From Tritonibacter multivorans (GTDB taxonomy: Bacteria > Pseudomonadota > Alphaproteobacteria > Rhodobacterales > Rhodobacteraceae): 64,000 nt of DNA. The stretch lies in NCBI RefSeq assembly GCF_001458415.1, contig NZ_CYSD01000039.1, positions 1 through 64,000 on the forward strand, given 5' to 3'. A program made the position numbers and the translations under genes. Shown piece by piece: positions 17,682 through 26,091 of the stretch; the stretch's first letter is position 1, and each line of letters opens with the position of its first letter. The notes below the pieces were generated by a model. It saw only the letters and a list, made by a program, of their open reading frames with translations. It was not told where the DNA came from and ran no database searches.

Positions 17682-17693
17682 AAGGAAAGGCCC

Positions 17694-18104
17694 ATGTACA
17701 AAAAGGTTCTTGTGCCCATGGCATTGGATCACGGCATCTCACCGCAGACACTGGCCATTGCAAAGGCGATTTGCAGCGATGGCGGCGCGATCACAGCCCT
17801 GCATGTCTTTGAGGTCCCAAAAGGGTCGGTCAGTGCCTACATCGGCGAAGACACGGTAGAGCGCGGCTTTCGCGCGGCCCGCGCGCTTTTGCAGGACAAA
17901 GTGGCGGGGATGGCGGGCGTTACCCCTGACATCACCCGCGGGCAGGCCCACCGCGCCATCACCCGCTATGCGGTGGAGCACGGGTTCGACTGCATTGTGA
18001 TCGGATCGCATAAGCCGGGGTTTGCGGACTACCTTATTGGATCAACAGCGGCCCGCGTGGTGCGTCATGCGCCCTGTTCCGTGCATGTCCATCGCGACGC
18101 TTAA
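17694..18104 (+). CDS. Universal stress protein (UspA family)
   Basis: Single-domain Usp of 136 residues, starting YKKVLVPMALDHG and ending in the nucleotide-binding loop region VIGSHKPGFADYLIGSTAAR with VVRHAPCSVHV. Usp proteins are common partners of TRAP transporters; the Halomonas ectoine system TeaABC has the ATP-binding Usp TeaD as regulator of uptake. A similar transport-tuning role is plausible here because the gene lies inside the sulfonate operon, between hpsP and comD. Confidence 0.85.
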   Translation: MYKKVLVPMALDHGISPQTLAIAKAICSDGGAITALHVFEVPKGSVSAYIGEDTVERGFRAARALLQDKVAGMAGVTPDITRGQAHRAITRYAVEHGFDCIVIGSHKPGFADYLIGSTAARVVRHAPCSVHVHRDA

Positions 18105-18119
18105 ACAGGGGGAGCCACA

Positions 18120-18626
18120 ATGAATATCGACAAACGCATAGCGGATGATCTGGCGGCAAATGACATATCTTTCGTCACCACCGTGCCCTGCAAACAACTG
18201 GCCGGGGTGATCGAAGAAATTGATCATCGCACGGATATTTTCCACATCCCCAGCAATAAGGAAGACGAGGGCATGGGCCTGTGTGCGGGGGCATGGATGG
18301 GGGGCAAACGCCCGGCCATTATCATGCAGAACACCGCCATCGGGGTCACCATCAACACGCTGGCGACGCTGATCCAATATTACCGCATGCCGCTGCCGAT
18401 GATCATCTCTTACAGGGGCGAACTGCGGGAACCCGTTGCCTGTCAGGTGGAAATGGCGGTTCATACCAAGGCGTTGTTGGCACAGTTGAACATCCCGACC
18501 TACCACTTCCACTGGCAGAAGGATGTCGAGGAATTCGATAATATCCTGAAATACACCTTCATGTGCAACAAACCCGTTGCGATCCTGACCGACGCCAACT
18601 TCTGGGGAGGCTATGGCGACCAATGA
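18120..18626 (+). CDS. comD: Sulfopyruvate decarboxylase, alpha subunit
   Basis: The 168-residue N-terminal (pyrimidine-binding) half of a split thiamine-diphosphate decarboxylase. HIPSNKEDEGMGLCAGAWMG contains the glutamate expected to activate the cofactor, followed by AIIMQNTAIGVTINTLATL. Together with ComE it converts sulfopyruvate to sulfoacetaldehyde and CO2. A split decarboxylase of this small size is characteristic of ComDE; the fused phosphonopyruvate decarboxylase is the nearest alternative, but the hps context favours sulfonate. GGGGGAG precedes the ATG. Confidence 0.88.
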   Translation: MNIDKRIADDLAANDISFVTTVPCKQLAGVIEEIDHRTDIFHIPSNKEDEGMGLCAGAWMGGKRPAIIMQNTAIGVTINTLATLIQYYRMPLPMIISYRGELREPVACQVEMAVHTKALLAQLNIPTYHFHWQKDVEEFDNILKYTFMCNKPVAILTDANFWGGYGDQ

Positions 18627-19177
18627 TCCGTTCCGAAATCCTGCAAGACATTGCCCCGATCCTGCGCGACCATCTGGTTGTGTGCAATATTGGCATTCCG
18701 TCTCAGGAATTACATGCCATCGACGATCAACCGACGAATTTCTACATGCTGGGTACGATGGGGCTGGCGTCCTCGATCGGGCTGGGCCTTGCCTTGGCGC
18801 AGCCCAAGCCGGTGATAGTTATTGATGGGGATGGGTCGATCCTGACCAATCTTGGCACGCTGCCCACCATCGGCAACAACTGCCCCGACAACTATGTGCT
18901 GATGATCATCGACAATGGATCTTACGGGTCCACTGGCGACCAGCCCACCTATACCAGCATGAAAACAGATCTGGCCGCCATGGCGCGGGCGGCGGGGTGC
19001 GAAACTGTGGTGGAGGTGCAGGATGTCGACACCGGCCCAGCCCTGCAAGCGGCGTTGGGCAGCGGCAAAGGCACCGTCATGATCGTGAAATGCGACAGCG
19101 GCAATGCCAAGATGCCGGTCATCACCATGGATCCTGTGGTGATCCGGGACCGCTTTATGAAGGCCGTCGCTGGCTGA
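18623..19177 (+). CDS. comE: Sulfopyruvate decarboxylase, beta subunit
   Basis: The 184-residue diphosphate-binding half of the decarboxylase. The TPP motif runs from GDG (69-71) to DNGSYG (97-102) with an NN pair at 85-86. The start overlaps the comD stop (ATGA at 18623), indicating coupled translation and equal subunit numbers. The product sulfoacetaldehyde would need sulfoacetaldehyde acetyltransferase (Xsc), which is not in this window. Confidence 0.88.
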   Translation: MIRSEILQDIAPILRDHLVVCNIGIPSQELHAIDDQPTNFYMLGTMGLASSIGLGLALAQPKPVIVIDGDGSILTNLGTLPTIGNNCPDNYVLMIIDNGSYGSTGDQPTYTSMKTDLAAMARAAGCETVVEVQDVDTGPALQAALGSGKGTVMIVKCDSGNAKMPVITMDPVVIRDRFMKAVAG

Positions 19178-20262
19178 TGTTTTCGCGCCGCATCCACACG
19201 GCAGAGGACGCCCGGCGGCTGGCCAAAAAGCGCCTGCCTTGGATGGTGTTTGACTACATTGATGGGGCGGCCGGGGACGAAGGAGGGGCACGGCGCAATC
19301 GCGCGGCCTTGAACGGGATCACGCTGACCCCTCGGATTTTGAAAGACGTCAGCGCGCGGACTTTGGCGACGACGGTGCTGGGGGCACAGGCCCACGTGCC
19401 CTTTGGGATCGCGCCCATGGGGATGTGCAACCTCTCTGCGCCTGGGGCTGATTTGATGCTGGCGCGCCTTGCCGCCCGCCACAGAGTGCCACTGGGGGTG
19501 TCAACTGTGGCCTCTACCCCGATGGAGCGGATGATCGAGGTGGCCGAGGGCAACGCCTGGTTCCAGCTCTATTTCAGCGGTGATGGCGAAGGCACTTTCA
19601 AACTGGTCGACCGGGCCCGCGCAGCCGGCTACCGGACCCTGATCCTGACCGTGGATGTGCCAGAGGTGGCGCGCCGTCCACGGGAATTGCGCCATGGCTT
19701 TCAGATGCCCTTCCGCATGGGGCCGCGTCAGATCTTTGATTTCGCGATGCACCCGCGTTGGTCCTTGGCGACGCTGCTGGCGGGACGGCCAGAAATGGCC
19801 AATTTCACCATGCCCGGCTTTGACTTTGACCGTACCGAGAGTCGGGCCAAAGCCAATTGGGACACATTGAAGGATCTGCGCGCGCGCTGGCCCGGACAGC
19901 TGGTTGTGAAGGGGGTCCTTGATCCCCAAGACGCCAAACGGCTGCAAGAACAGGGCGTTGATGCCATTCAGCTGTCGAACCATGGGGCCCGTCAGCTCAG
20001 CAGTGCGCCGTCCCCGATCGACGTGCTGCCTGCCATGCGCGACACATTGGGGGGCTCCTATCCCCTGTTTCTGGACAGCGGCATCCGGTCTGGCGAAGAC
20101 ATTCTGAGGGCGCTTCTGACCGGCGCTGACTTTGTGTTTCTGGGTCGGATTTTGCAATTCGCCATCGCCGCAGGGGGCGAAGCGGGGCTGCAACAACTCT
20201 GGCATGGTCTTGAAGCAGAACTGAGGGGCGCAATGGCCATGCTGGGCCTCACACACCTCTAA
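19177..20262 (+). CDS. FMN-dependent 2-hydroxyacid dehydrogenase, probable sulfolactate dehydrogenase
   Basis: A 361-residue member of the lactate/glycolate oxidase (LldD) family, full length. Catalytic residues are in place: Y27 (FDYIDGAA), Y132 (WFQLYF), K245 (VVKGVL), H269 and R272 (SNHGARQL), and D300 in the FMN phosphate loop (LDSGIRSG). The start overlaps the comE stop by one base, so it belongs to the same operon. Placed between HpsN and ComDE in the chemistry, it most likely oxidises 3-sulfolactate to sulfopyruvate, the step called SlcD in roseobacters; I am not certain SlcD belongs to this exact family. L-lactate oxidation is the default alternative. Confidence 0.8.
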   Translation: MFSRRIHTAEDARRLAKKRLPWMVFDYIDGAAGDEGGARRNRAALNGITLTPRILKDVSARTLATTVLGAQAHVPFGIAPMGMCNLSAPGADLMLARLAARHRVPLGVSTVASTPMERMIEVAEGNAWFQLYFSGDGEGTFKLVDRARAAGYRTLILTVDVPEVARRPRELRHGFQMPFRMGPRQIFDFAMHPRWSLATLLAGRPEMANFTMPGFDFDRTESRAKANWDTLKDLRARWPGQLVVKGVLDPQDAKRLQEQGVDAIQLSNHGARQLSSAPSPIDVLPAMRDTLGGSYPLFLDSGIRSGEDILRALLTGADFVFLGRILQFAIAAGGEAGLQQLWHGLEAELRGAMAMLGLTHL

Positions 20263-20263
20263 A

Positions 20264-20364
20264 GCGCAATCCGAAAAGTGGGAGCCGGTTTTCGGATCAA
20301 ATTGCGCGACAAAATAAAGGCATAGAGCATCGTCCTTGATGCAGATTATCTGGACGATGCTCTA
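20264..20364. repeat. Palindromic intergenic repeat (RIME-like, two stem-loops)
   Basis: First unit: GCGCAATCCGAAAA (20264-20277) pairs with TTTTCGGAT...ATTGCGC (20289-20307), with a short bulge and a GTGGGAGCCGG loop. Second unit: TAGAGCATCGTCC (20323-20335) and GGACGATGCTCTA (20352-20364) are perfect 13-base arms. The sequence AAAAGTGGGAGCCGGTTTT is typical of the abundant mosaic palindromic repeats of alphaproteobacteria. It sits two bases after the last sulfonate gene and may double as its terminator. Confidence 0.75.
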
Positions 20365-20551
20365 GGGCTATATGTCGCAACATTTGCCGGGTTGCGATCT
20401 GAGCCTTCGTCTTTCGCAAGTCCGGAAGATGCCCGGCACGTCTGTTTCCTGTTGTTTTCCTGTCGTTGCCTGCCAAAACGACGCAGGCCGTGGCAGGCCT
20501 CGTTCGGTGATTTGGCGGGACGGGGCGGGGGCCACAAGCGCCGCGCGATGC
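20365..20551. other. Intergenic region before the cobalamin riboswitch promoter
   Basis: About 190 bases without a credible gene. A 7-base inverted repeat TCGCAAC (20375-20381) / GTTGCGA (20391-20397) is the only clear structure. Small open frames on both strands here have no recognisable product. Confidence 0.4.
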
Positions 20552-20580
20552 TTGACAAAACAAAGCACGCTCTCTTAAGG
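20552..20580 (+). promoter_or_regulatory. Probable sigma-70-type promoter of the btu operon
   Basis: TTGACA (20552-20557) is a consensus -35. Seventeen bases later TTAAGG (20575-20580) stands at the -10 position, a weak match. The predicted transcript would begin just before the riboswitch. Confidence 0.5.
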
Positions 20581-20589
20581 CTGGATCAT

Positions 20590-20775
20590 TCTGGTCCGGC
20601 TGGCGTGTGCCACCCGGTTAAAAGGGAACACGGTGCGGCGTAGCCAAAAGGCACCAAATCCGTGACTGCCCCCGCAACTGTGAGCGGAGAGCGAAGCTGC
20701 AAGATACCACTGCCTTTCAGGGCGGGAAGGTGCAGCAGAGCCACGACCCGCGAGTCAGGAGACCTGCCAGGATGA
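20590..20775 (+). ncRNA. Cobalamin riboswitch
   Basis: All conserved blocks of the AdoCbl riboswitch are present in order: a closing stem near 20597-20612, the AAAAGGGAACACGGTG block (20622-20637), CCGTGACTGCCCCCGCAACTG (from about 20660), and the B12 box AGTCAGGAGACCTGCC (20753-20768). It lies in the leader of btuB, so high cobalamin should shut off the uptake operon. Confidence 0.95.
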
Positions 20776-20884
20776 TCACCCTGTTCGGGCGCGGGGCGCG
20801 CCAGGAACAACGGATCTCCGTAGTGGTGACGGCTCTTCACCGTCTGCGGGGGACCTTCTCCCTCCAAAGGCTAAAATTTTATTC

Positions 20885-20930
20885 AACCGCCCGAAATCCG
20901 GGTGGTTTCTGCCCGTCCGCCATTTGGCGG
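20885..20930 (+). promoter_or_regulatory. Hairpins between riboswitch and btuB start
   Basis: AACCGCCCG (20885-20893) pairs with CGGGTGGTT (20899-20907), and CCGCC (20917-20921) pairs with GGCGG (20926-20930). There is no long T run, so this looks like the expression platform acting on translation start or weak termination rather than a classical terminator. Confidence 0.45.
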
Positions 20931-20952
20931 CTGGGCCAATAGGAATGGAATT

Positions 20953-22845
20953 ATGCGTAAAGCTACGCTTCCCGTTGTTGCCGCACTTACTGCCGCACCC
21001 GTCATCGCCAACGCACAAGACACCGGCATTTCCGATCTTGGTGAAATCATTGTTTCTGGCGGCTTCACCCCAATTGAAGCCGAGAAATTCGGCCGCGCGG
21101 TCTCGGTCCTGACCAGCGAAGAGATCGAAACGCGAGGCCTCAAGACCGTTCAGGACGCCCTGCGCGCCGTGCCCGGCGTGTCGGTCAACGGATCCGGCAG
21201 CAGCTTCACACAGGTGCGCATTCGCGGTGGCGAAGCCAATCATACGCTCATTCTGATTGATGGCATTGATGCGGCAGGGGGGCAGGGTGAATACATCCTC
21301 ACAGGTCTGGACACCGCCAATATCGAACGGATCGAAGTCCTGCGTGGCCCCCAGTCTGTGTTCTACGGCTCCAATGCCTCGGCCGGTGTGATTAACATCG
21401 TGACCAAGAAAGGCAGCATTGGCACCGAATATGGTGGCAGTGTTGAAATCGGCAGCGACGGCCAGCGGGCCTCTGCGCGTGTGTCGCACCGCAGCGAACG
21501 CGGCGGCTTGGCGCTGAGCGTGTCGCATGACCAAGACGACGGGTTCGACACCTCTGGTGACGGCGGTGAAGAGGATGCGATCCGCCGCAATACTGTTCAG
21601 CTGAGCGGCGATTATGCCCTTACCCCGGCGCTGACGCTTGGGTTCAATCTGCGCCGTTCGGACGAACGCTACGACTACGACAGCAACTCCTACACGGCGA
21701 CCACCGCTGAGGAATATGTCGTGGATGATCCCAGCCCCTATTCCAAAAGAGACGAGCAGTTGGCGCAGGTCTATGCGGAGTATGAGATGTTTGATGCACG
21801 CATCAGGCACCGCTTGTCCTACGAACACACAGACTACGACCAGGCGCGCAACGGCGGGTCGGCCACGGAAACTGAGACCAAAGCCGCCAAATACCTGTTG
21901 AGCCTGGGCCTGAATGGGCAGCCTGTTGAAACTGCGGATCGCCTGCTGAATGTGATGCTGGAATGGGAAGAAGACAGCAGCACCGCAAACGCGGCTTACA
22001 ATCGCGAAACCACATCGGTTGCGGTGGAATTCCGTGGCAGTTTTGCCAATGGTTTGGACCTGCAGCTGGGCGCGCGGCGCGACTTCAATACTGCCTTTGA
22101 AGACGCCACAACGTGGAACGCCAGCGGGTCTTACAATTTCGCGAATGGGGTGCGACTGCACGCCTCGGCGGGCCGTGGCATTGTTGACCCCTCGTATTTC
22201 GAGCTGTTTGCAGATGCAGATTATGGCACCAGCATTTACCGCGGCAACACGGGCCTGACCCCCGAAAAGAACCGCAGCTTTGACATTGGTGTTGAGATTC
22301 CGGTTCTGTCTGGGCGCGGCACCGTGGATGTGACCTATTTTGATGAAACCCTGCAGGGCGAAATCAACCGCTACATTGTATCCACCGATGCGGGCGTGAG
22401 CACCTGGAGCTACCGCAACGAAAACGGCGACAGCACCCGCAGTGGTGTAGAGCTGATGGCGGACCTTTCCGTGACAGATCGCCTCGATGTGAATCTGTCC
22501 TACACCTACCTCGATGCCAAAAACGCGGATGGTTCGGTCGAAGTGCGTCGTCCGCGTCACGAGTTGCTGCTGAGTGCCACGCAGCAGACCTTTGGGGGCC
22601 GTGGCAGCGTCACCGCAGATCTGCGCTATGTGGCCTCGAATTACGACAACCAGTATTTCGGCAGCTACACCGTGGAAAAACTCCCCAACTACGCAACAGT
22701 CGGTCTGTCGGCGCAATACGAGCTGACGGATAATGTGACCTTGACCGGTCGTGTGACCAACCTGTTTGACAAGGACTATTCCGATGTCTGGGGCTACGCG
22801 AGCCGGGGTCGCGCGGCCTTTGTTGGCCTGAACGCGTCGTTCTAA
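20953..22845 (+). CDS. btuB: TonB-dependent outer membrane cobalamin receptor
   Basis: Outer membrane beta-barrel of 630 residues. Signal peptide RKATLPVVAALTAAPVIANA, then a TonB-box-like LGEIIVSG, a plug domain with GLKTVQDALRAVPGVSV and RIRGGEANHTLILIDG, and the C-terminal aromatic residue in VGLNASF typical of barrels. Location directly after a cobalamin riboswitch and before btuFCD fixes the substrate as vitamin B12 or related corrinoids. The ATG at 20953 follows AGGAATGGA. No tonB gene is in the window. Confidence 0.93.
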   Translation: MRKATLPVVAALTAAPVIANAQDTGISDLGEIIVSGGFTPIEAEKFGRAVSVLTSEEIETRGLKTVQDALRAVPGVSVNGSGSSFTQVRIRGGEANHTLILIDGIDAAGGQGEYILTGLDTANIERIEVLRGPQSVFYGSNASAGVINIVTKKGSIGTEYGGSVEIGSDGQRASARVSHRSERGGLALSVSHDQDDGFDTSGDGGEEDAIRRNTVQLSGDYALTPALTLGFNLRRSDERYDYDSNSYTATTAEEYVVDDPSPYSKRDEQLAQVYAEYEMFDARIRHRLSYEHTDYDQARNGGSATETETKAAKYLLSLGLNGQPVETADRLLNVMLEWEEDSSTANAAYNRETTSVAVEFRGSFANGLDLQLGARRDFNTAFEDATTWNASGSYNFANGVRLHASAGRGIVDPSYFELFADADYGTSIYRGNTGLTPEKNRSFDIGVEIPVLSGRGTVDVTYFDETLQGEINRYIVSTDAGVSTWSYRNENGDSTRSGVELMADLSVTDRLDVNLSYTYLDAKNADGSVEVRRPRHELLLSATQQTFGGRGSVTADLRYVASNYDNQYFGSYTVEKLPNYATVGLSAQYELTDNVTLTGRVTNLFDKDYSDVWGYASRGRAAFVGLNASF

Positions 22846-22848
22846 GCC

Positions 22849-23685
22849 ATGCGGGTCTGGCGCTGTATCCTTTTCGCGGCCCTGTTGGGCGCAACCTCGG
22901 GGCAAGCCGGGCCAACACGCGTGGTCTCGATGAACCTCTGCACCGACCAGCTGGCGATGATGCTGGCTGCGCCGGGGCAGTTGGCATCGGTGTCCTATAT
23001 TGCGCGCGACAGGCGTGCCTCGGCCATGGCGGATGACGCCATGGCTTACCCAATCAACCATGGCCGCGCCGAGGAGATCTATCTTCTGAAGCCGGACCTT
23101 GTGATCGCGGGATCGTTTTCCACACGGGCCACGACGGATATGCTGCGCCGACTTGGGGTGCCCGTGGTGGTTTTTGAACCGGGTTATGCGCTGGATGACG
23201 TGCCCGCGCGCATTCTTCAAATGGGCGAGGCGCTGGGGCGCCAACAGGCGGCCCGTGCTCTTGTGGCCGAATTCGAGACCCGGATGGCGTCGCTTGCCAC
23301 GCAGCCGACGCGGCGGCGCGCGGCACTGTATTCTGCGAATGGTTATACGTCGGGGCAGAATTCTCTGGCGGGGCAAATCCTGGAAGCGGCGGGCTTTGCC
23401 AATATTGCCGCGGAGCTGGGATACAGCCATTCCGGTGTCTTACCGCTGGAGCTGCTGGCGATGGCCGACCCGGATGTGGTGATTTCCTCTCGTCCCTATG
23501 CGCGCGCGTCACGCAGCGAAGAGATTTTGGCGCATCCCATCGTGCGTGATCTCACGGCGCGTCAAAACACCGGAGAAATGCGAGATGCGGACTGGGTCTG
23601 CGGCACGCCCCATATTCTGCGGGCGATTGCCAAGCTGCAACATCTGCACATCGGGGCGCAGGCCCTGTCGGAGGGTATCCAATGA
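22849..23685 (+). CDS. btuF: Cobalamin ABC transporter, periplasmic binding protein
   Basis: Helical-backbone (type III) binding protein of 278 residues with a signal peptide (MRVWRCILFAALLGATSGQA). The mature protein starts TRVVSMNLCTDQLAMM, as usual for BtuF/iron-siderophore-type proteins, and has LKPDLVIAGS and the second-lobe MADPDVVISS. It begins three bases after btuB and overlaps btuC (ATGA). Corrinoid specificity follows from the operon and riboswitch. Confidence 0.88.
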   Translation: MRVWRCILFAALLGATSGQAGPTRVVSMNLCTDQLAMMLAAPGQLASVSYIARDRRASAMADDAMAYPINHGRAEEIYLLKPDLVIAGSFSTRATTDMLRRLGVPVVVFEPGYALDDVPARILQMGEALGRQQAARALVAEFETRMASLATQPTRRRAALYSANGYTSGQNSLAGQILEAAGFANIAAELGYSHSGVLPLELLAMADPDVVISSRPYARASRSEEILAHPIVRDLTARQNTGEMRDADWVCGTPHILRAIAKLQHLHIGAQALSEGIQ

Positions 23686-24665
23686 CAAAGCTCATGACGG
23701 GCCTCAGCCTCGTGGTACCGGTGCTTTTCTTGTTGTCGCTCACTCTTGGCCCGGCGGAGGTTTCCGCAGGAGACAGTCTGGCAGCGCTGTTTTCGGATGA
23801 CTACGGTCCGCTGTCATTGGTGATGCGCGAAATCCGTCTGCCGCGCAGTGTATTAGCTGTTTTGATCGGTGCGGGGTTAGGGCTGGCCGGGGCGGCCATG
23901 CAGGGGTATTTGCGCAATCCCTTGGCCGAGCCGGGGCTGATCGGCGTGTCGTCCTCCGCGGCGCTTGGCGCGGTCTTTGCGATCAACACAGGCCTTGCCA
24001 CAGGTATGGCCTTGGGCTTGCCGATTGCGGCCCTTGCGGGCGCTTTGATCGGGGTGGGGCTTGTTCTGCTGCTGGCGGGGCCGCAGGGAGGTTCGATCAC
24101 GCTGATCCTGGCGGGAATTGCAATATCGGCCATGGCAGGGGCGCTGACGTCCTTGGTGCTGAACCTGTCGCCAAACCCGTTTGCCGCCAATGAGATTGTC
24201 TTTTGGATGATGGGGTCTTTGGCGGACCGGTCCATGTTGCATGTCTGGCTGGTTTTGCCTTTTGTGGCTGTTGGCGCGGTCATTCTGCTGCGGCTGGGGC
24301 GCGGGCTGGATGCGTTGACGCTGGGCGAGGATGCTGCCCAATCAATGGGGGTGAACCTGAACCGTCTGCGGTTGATGCTGGTGTTTGGAACGGCGTCTGT
24401 GGTTGGCGGCGCAACTGCCATTGCAGGGGCTATTGGCTTTATCGGCCTTGTGGTGCCGCATATTCTGCGCCCCTTTGTGCACGGGCAGCCCTCGCGACTA
24501 TTGTGGGTCTCTGCGCTGGGCGGGGCGGTGATGTTGCAGCTGGCCGATATTGCGGTCCGCGTTATTCTTCCCACCCGCGATCTGAAATTGGGCGTGGTCA
24601 CTGCGTTGGTCGGTGCGCCGTTGTTTCTGCATTTGATCTATAAGACGCGAAAGGGGCAGGGATGA
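23682..24665 (+). CDS. btuC: Cobalamin ABC transporter permease
   Basis: FecCD/BtuC-type permease of 327 residues with about ten membrane spans. RLPRSVLAVLIGAGLGLAGA and LAEPGLIGVSSSAALG are family signatures, and GAIGFIGLVVPHILR near residue 250 forms part of the coupling region to the ATPase. Start and stop overlap the neighbouring btuF and btuD genes by four bases each. Confidence 0.92.
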   Translation: MTKLMTGLSLVVPVLFLLSLTLGPAEVSAGDSLAALFSDDYGPLSLVMREIRLPRSVLAVLIGAGLGLAGAAMQGYLRNPLAEPGLIGVSSSAALGAVFAINTGLATGMALGLPIAALAGALIGVGLVLLLAGPQGGSITLILAGIAISAMAGALTSLVLNLSPNPFAANEIVFWMMGSLADRSMLHVWLVLPFVAVGAVILLRLGRGLDALTLGEDAAQSMGVNLNRLRLMLVFGTASVVGGATAIAGAIGFIGLVVPHILRPFVHGQPSRLLWVSALGGAVMLQLADIAVRVILPTRDLKLGVVTALVGAPLFLHLIYKTRKGQG

Positions 24666-25417
24666 GCGTTTTGCGCGTTGCAAACCTATGTGTCGTTCGG
24701 CGCAATCGCCCCGTTCTGCGTGATGTGTCGTTTGAGATAAACCCCGGCGAATTTGTCGGCCTGCTGGGCCCCAATGGCGCTGGCAAAACGAGTTTGATGC
24801 GGGCTGCGCTCGGCCTGATGGAGGCACAGGGACAAAGTTCGCTGGCGAATTTGACAGCTGCCGACCGGGCGCGCGCGGTTGCCTGGATGCCGCAATCTCG
24901 GGAAATAGCCTGGCCTGTGCCGGTTGAACGGCTGGTGGCGCTTGGGCGCATTCCGCATTTGCCGGGCGGAGGTCGCCTGCCGCCCAAAGATCAGGAGATC
25001 GTAGAGCGCGCGCTTGCGCGAATGGACTTGGGGGCGCTTCGCAGCCGGGCCGCTTCGCGGTTGTCGGGAGGAGAGCAGGCGCGCGCGCTGATTGCGCGCG
25101 CCTTGGCGCAGGACACGCCATTTTTGATGGCGGATGAACCGGCCGCGGGGCTTGATCCAGCGCATCAGATTGGCACCATGCAGATGTTCGCAGCGCTTGC
25201 GCGTGAAGGCAGATCCGCTTTTGTGTCGCTGCATGACCTTGGCCTTGCGGCCCGGCATTGTACCCGGCTGATCCTCTTGGCGGATGGGGGTGTACTTGCC
25301 GATGGGCCTCCAGATGCGGTGCTTACCCCGGATCTGATGGCGCGCGCCTTTGGCATTTCGGTCTGGCACGAACACACCGCCGCAGGGCCGGTGTTCCAAC
25401 CCCTGGAGGTGCTGTGA
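24662..25417 (+). CDS. btuD: Cobalamin ABC transporter ATPase
   Basis: ATP-binding subunit of 251 residues. Walker A is GPNGAGKT (36-43), the signature is LSGGEQARALIARAL, Walker B is FLMADEPAAGLDP and the switch His is in VSLHDLGLAARH. Drives corrinoid import with BtuC and BtuF. Overlaps cbiZ by one base. Confidence 0.93.
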   Translation: MSVLRVANLCVVRRNRPVLRDVSFEINPGEFVGLLGPNGAGKTSLMRAALGLMEAQGQSSLANLTAADRARAVAWMPQSREIAWPVPVERLVALGRIPHLPGGGRLPPKDQEIVERALARMDLGALRSRAASRLSGGEQARALIARALAQDTPFLMADEPAAGLDPAHQIGTMQMFAALAREGRSAFVSLHDLGLAARHCTRLILLADGGVLADGPPDAVLTPDLMARAFGISVWHEHTAAGPVFQPLEVL

Positions 25418-26091
25418 TGCCCCGTGTCACCCTGCAACGCCCCTGGATCGAGTTTGATCTCGGCCAAGAGATGCACGTCCTCAGCTGGGCGATCAACCGG
25501 CCCGGCTTTGTCACGACAGACCGCATCCTGTGGCGCGAAGTGCGTAATGCGGATCTTACCCCAGATTTGGATGTGACAGACTGGTTGAACGCTGAACTGG
25601 CGACACAAAAGGCGCAGGATGCAGTGGCTTTTCTGACCTCGCGGGATGTGCGCCACCACCACGAAGCCCAGGCGACGGTCGATGGGATAACAGCGCATGT
25701 TTTGGCCACGGTGGGCCTGTCCAACGCCGAACGCATTGGCTCCCGCATGGACTATAGCGACCGGCATTGGGGAACGATCAATGTGGCCGTGGCCTTGTCC
25801 GAAGGTGTGTCGCAACCCGCGCTGATTGAGATGCTGAGCATTGCGGTTCAGGCACGCACGGTGGCCGTGATGGATGCGGGGTTTGATCTGCCCGTTGGAG
25901 CCGCAACCGGGACCGGAACAGATTGTCTTGCCGTGGCAGCCCCGCCGGGGGATCTCGCTTATGCCGGGCTGCACACGGCCGTCGGCGAAGCGGTTGGCAA
26001 AGCCACCTATGACGCGGTGCGGCAGGGTGCAGATATTTGGAAACAATCGAATTTACACAGACACAGAAAGGCAGACCATGCCGAAACTTGA
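25417..26091 (+). CDS. cbiZ: Adenosylcobinamide amidohydrolase
   Basis: CbiZ family enzyme of 224 residues. The central and C-terminal blocks TVGLSNAERIG, GTGTDCLAVAAP and AGLHTAVGEAVGKATYDAV are diagnostic. CbiZ cleaves the amide bond that attaches the nucleotide loop, so that imported corrinoids or pseudocobalamin can be rebuilt with the preferred lower ligand. Co-transcription with btuBFCD links import to remodelling. The start at 25417 overlaps the btuD stop; the end overlaps the next gene by 14 bases. Confidence 0.9.
   Translation: MPRVTLQRPWIEFDLGQEMHVLSWAINRPGFVTTDRILWREVRNADLTPDLDVTDWLNAELATQKAQDAVAFLTSRDVRHHHEAQATVDGITAHVLATVGLSNAERIGSRMDYSDRHWGTINVAVALSEGVSQPALIEMLSIAVQARTVAVMDAGFDLPVGAATGTGTDCLAVAAPPGDLAYAGLHTAVGEAVGKATYDAVRQGADIWKQSNLHRHRKADHAET

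Noticed and set aside
20776-23430. An 884-codon open frame on the minus strand opposite btuB and btuF
   Set aside because: Runs through the leader and two real genes on the other strand and shows no domain.
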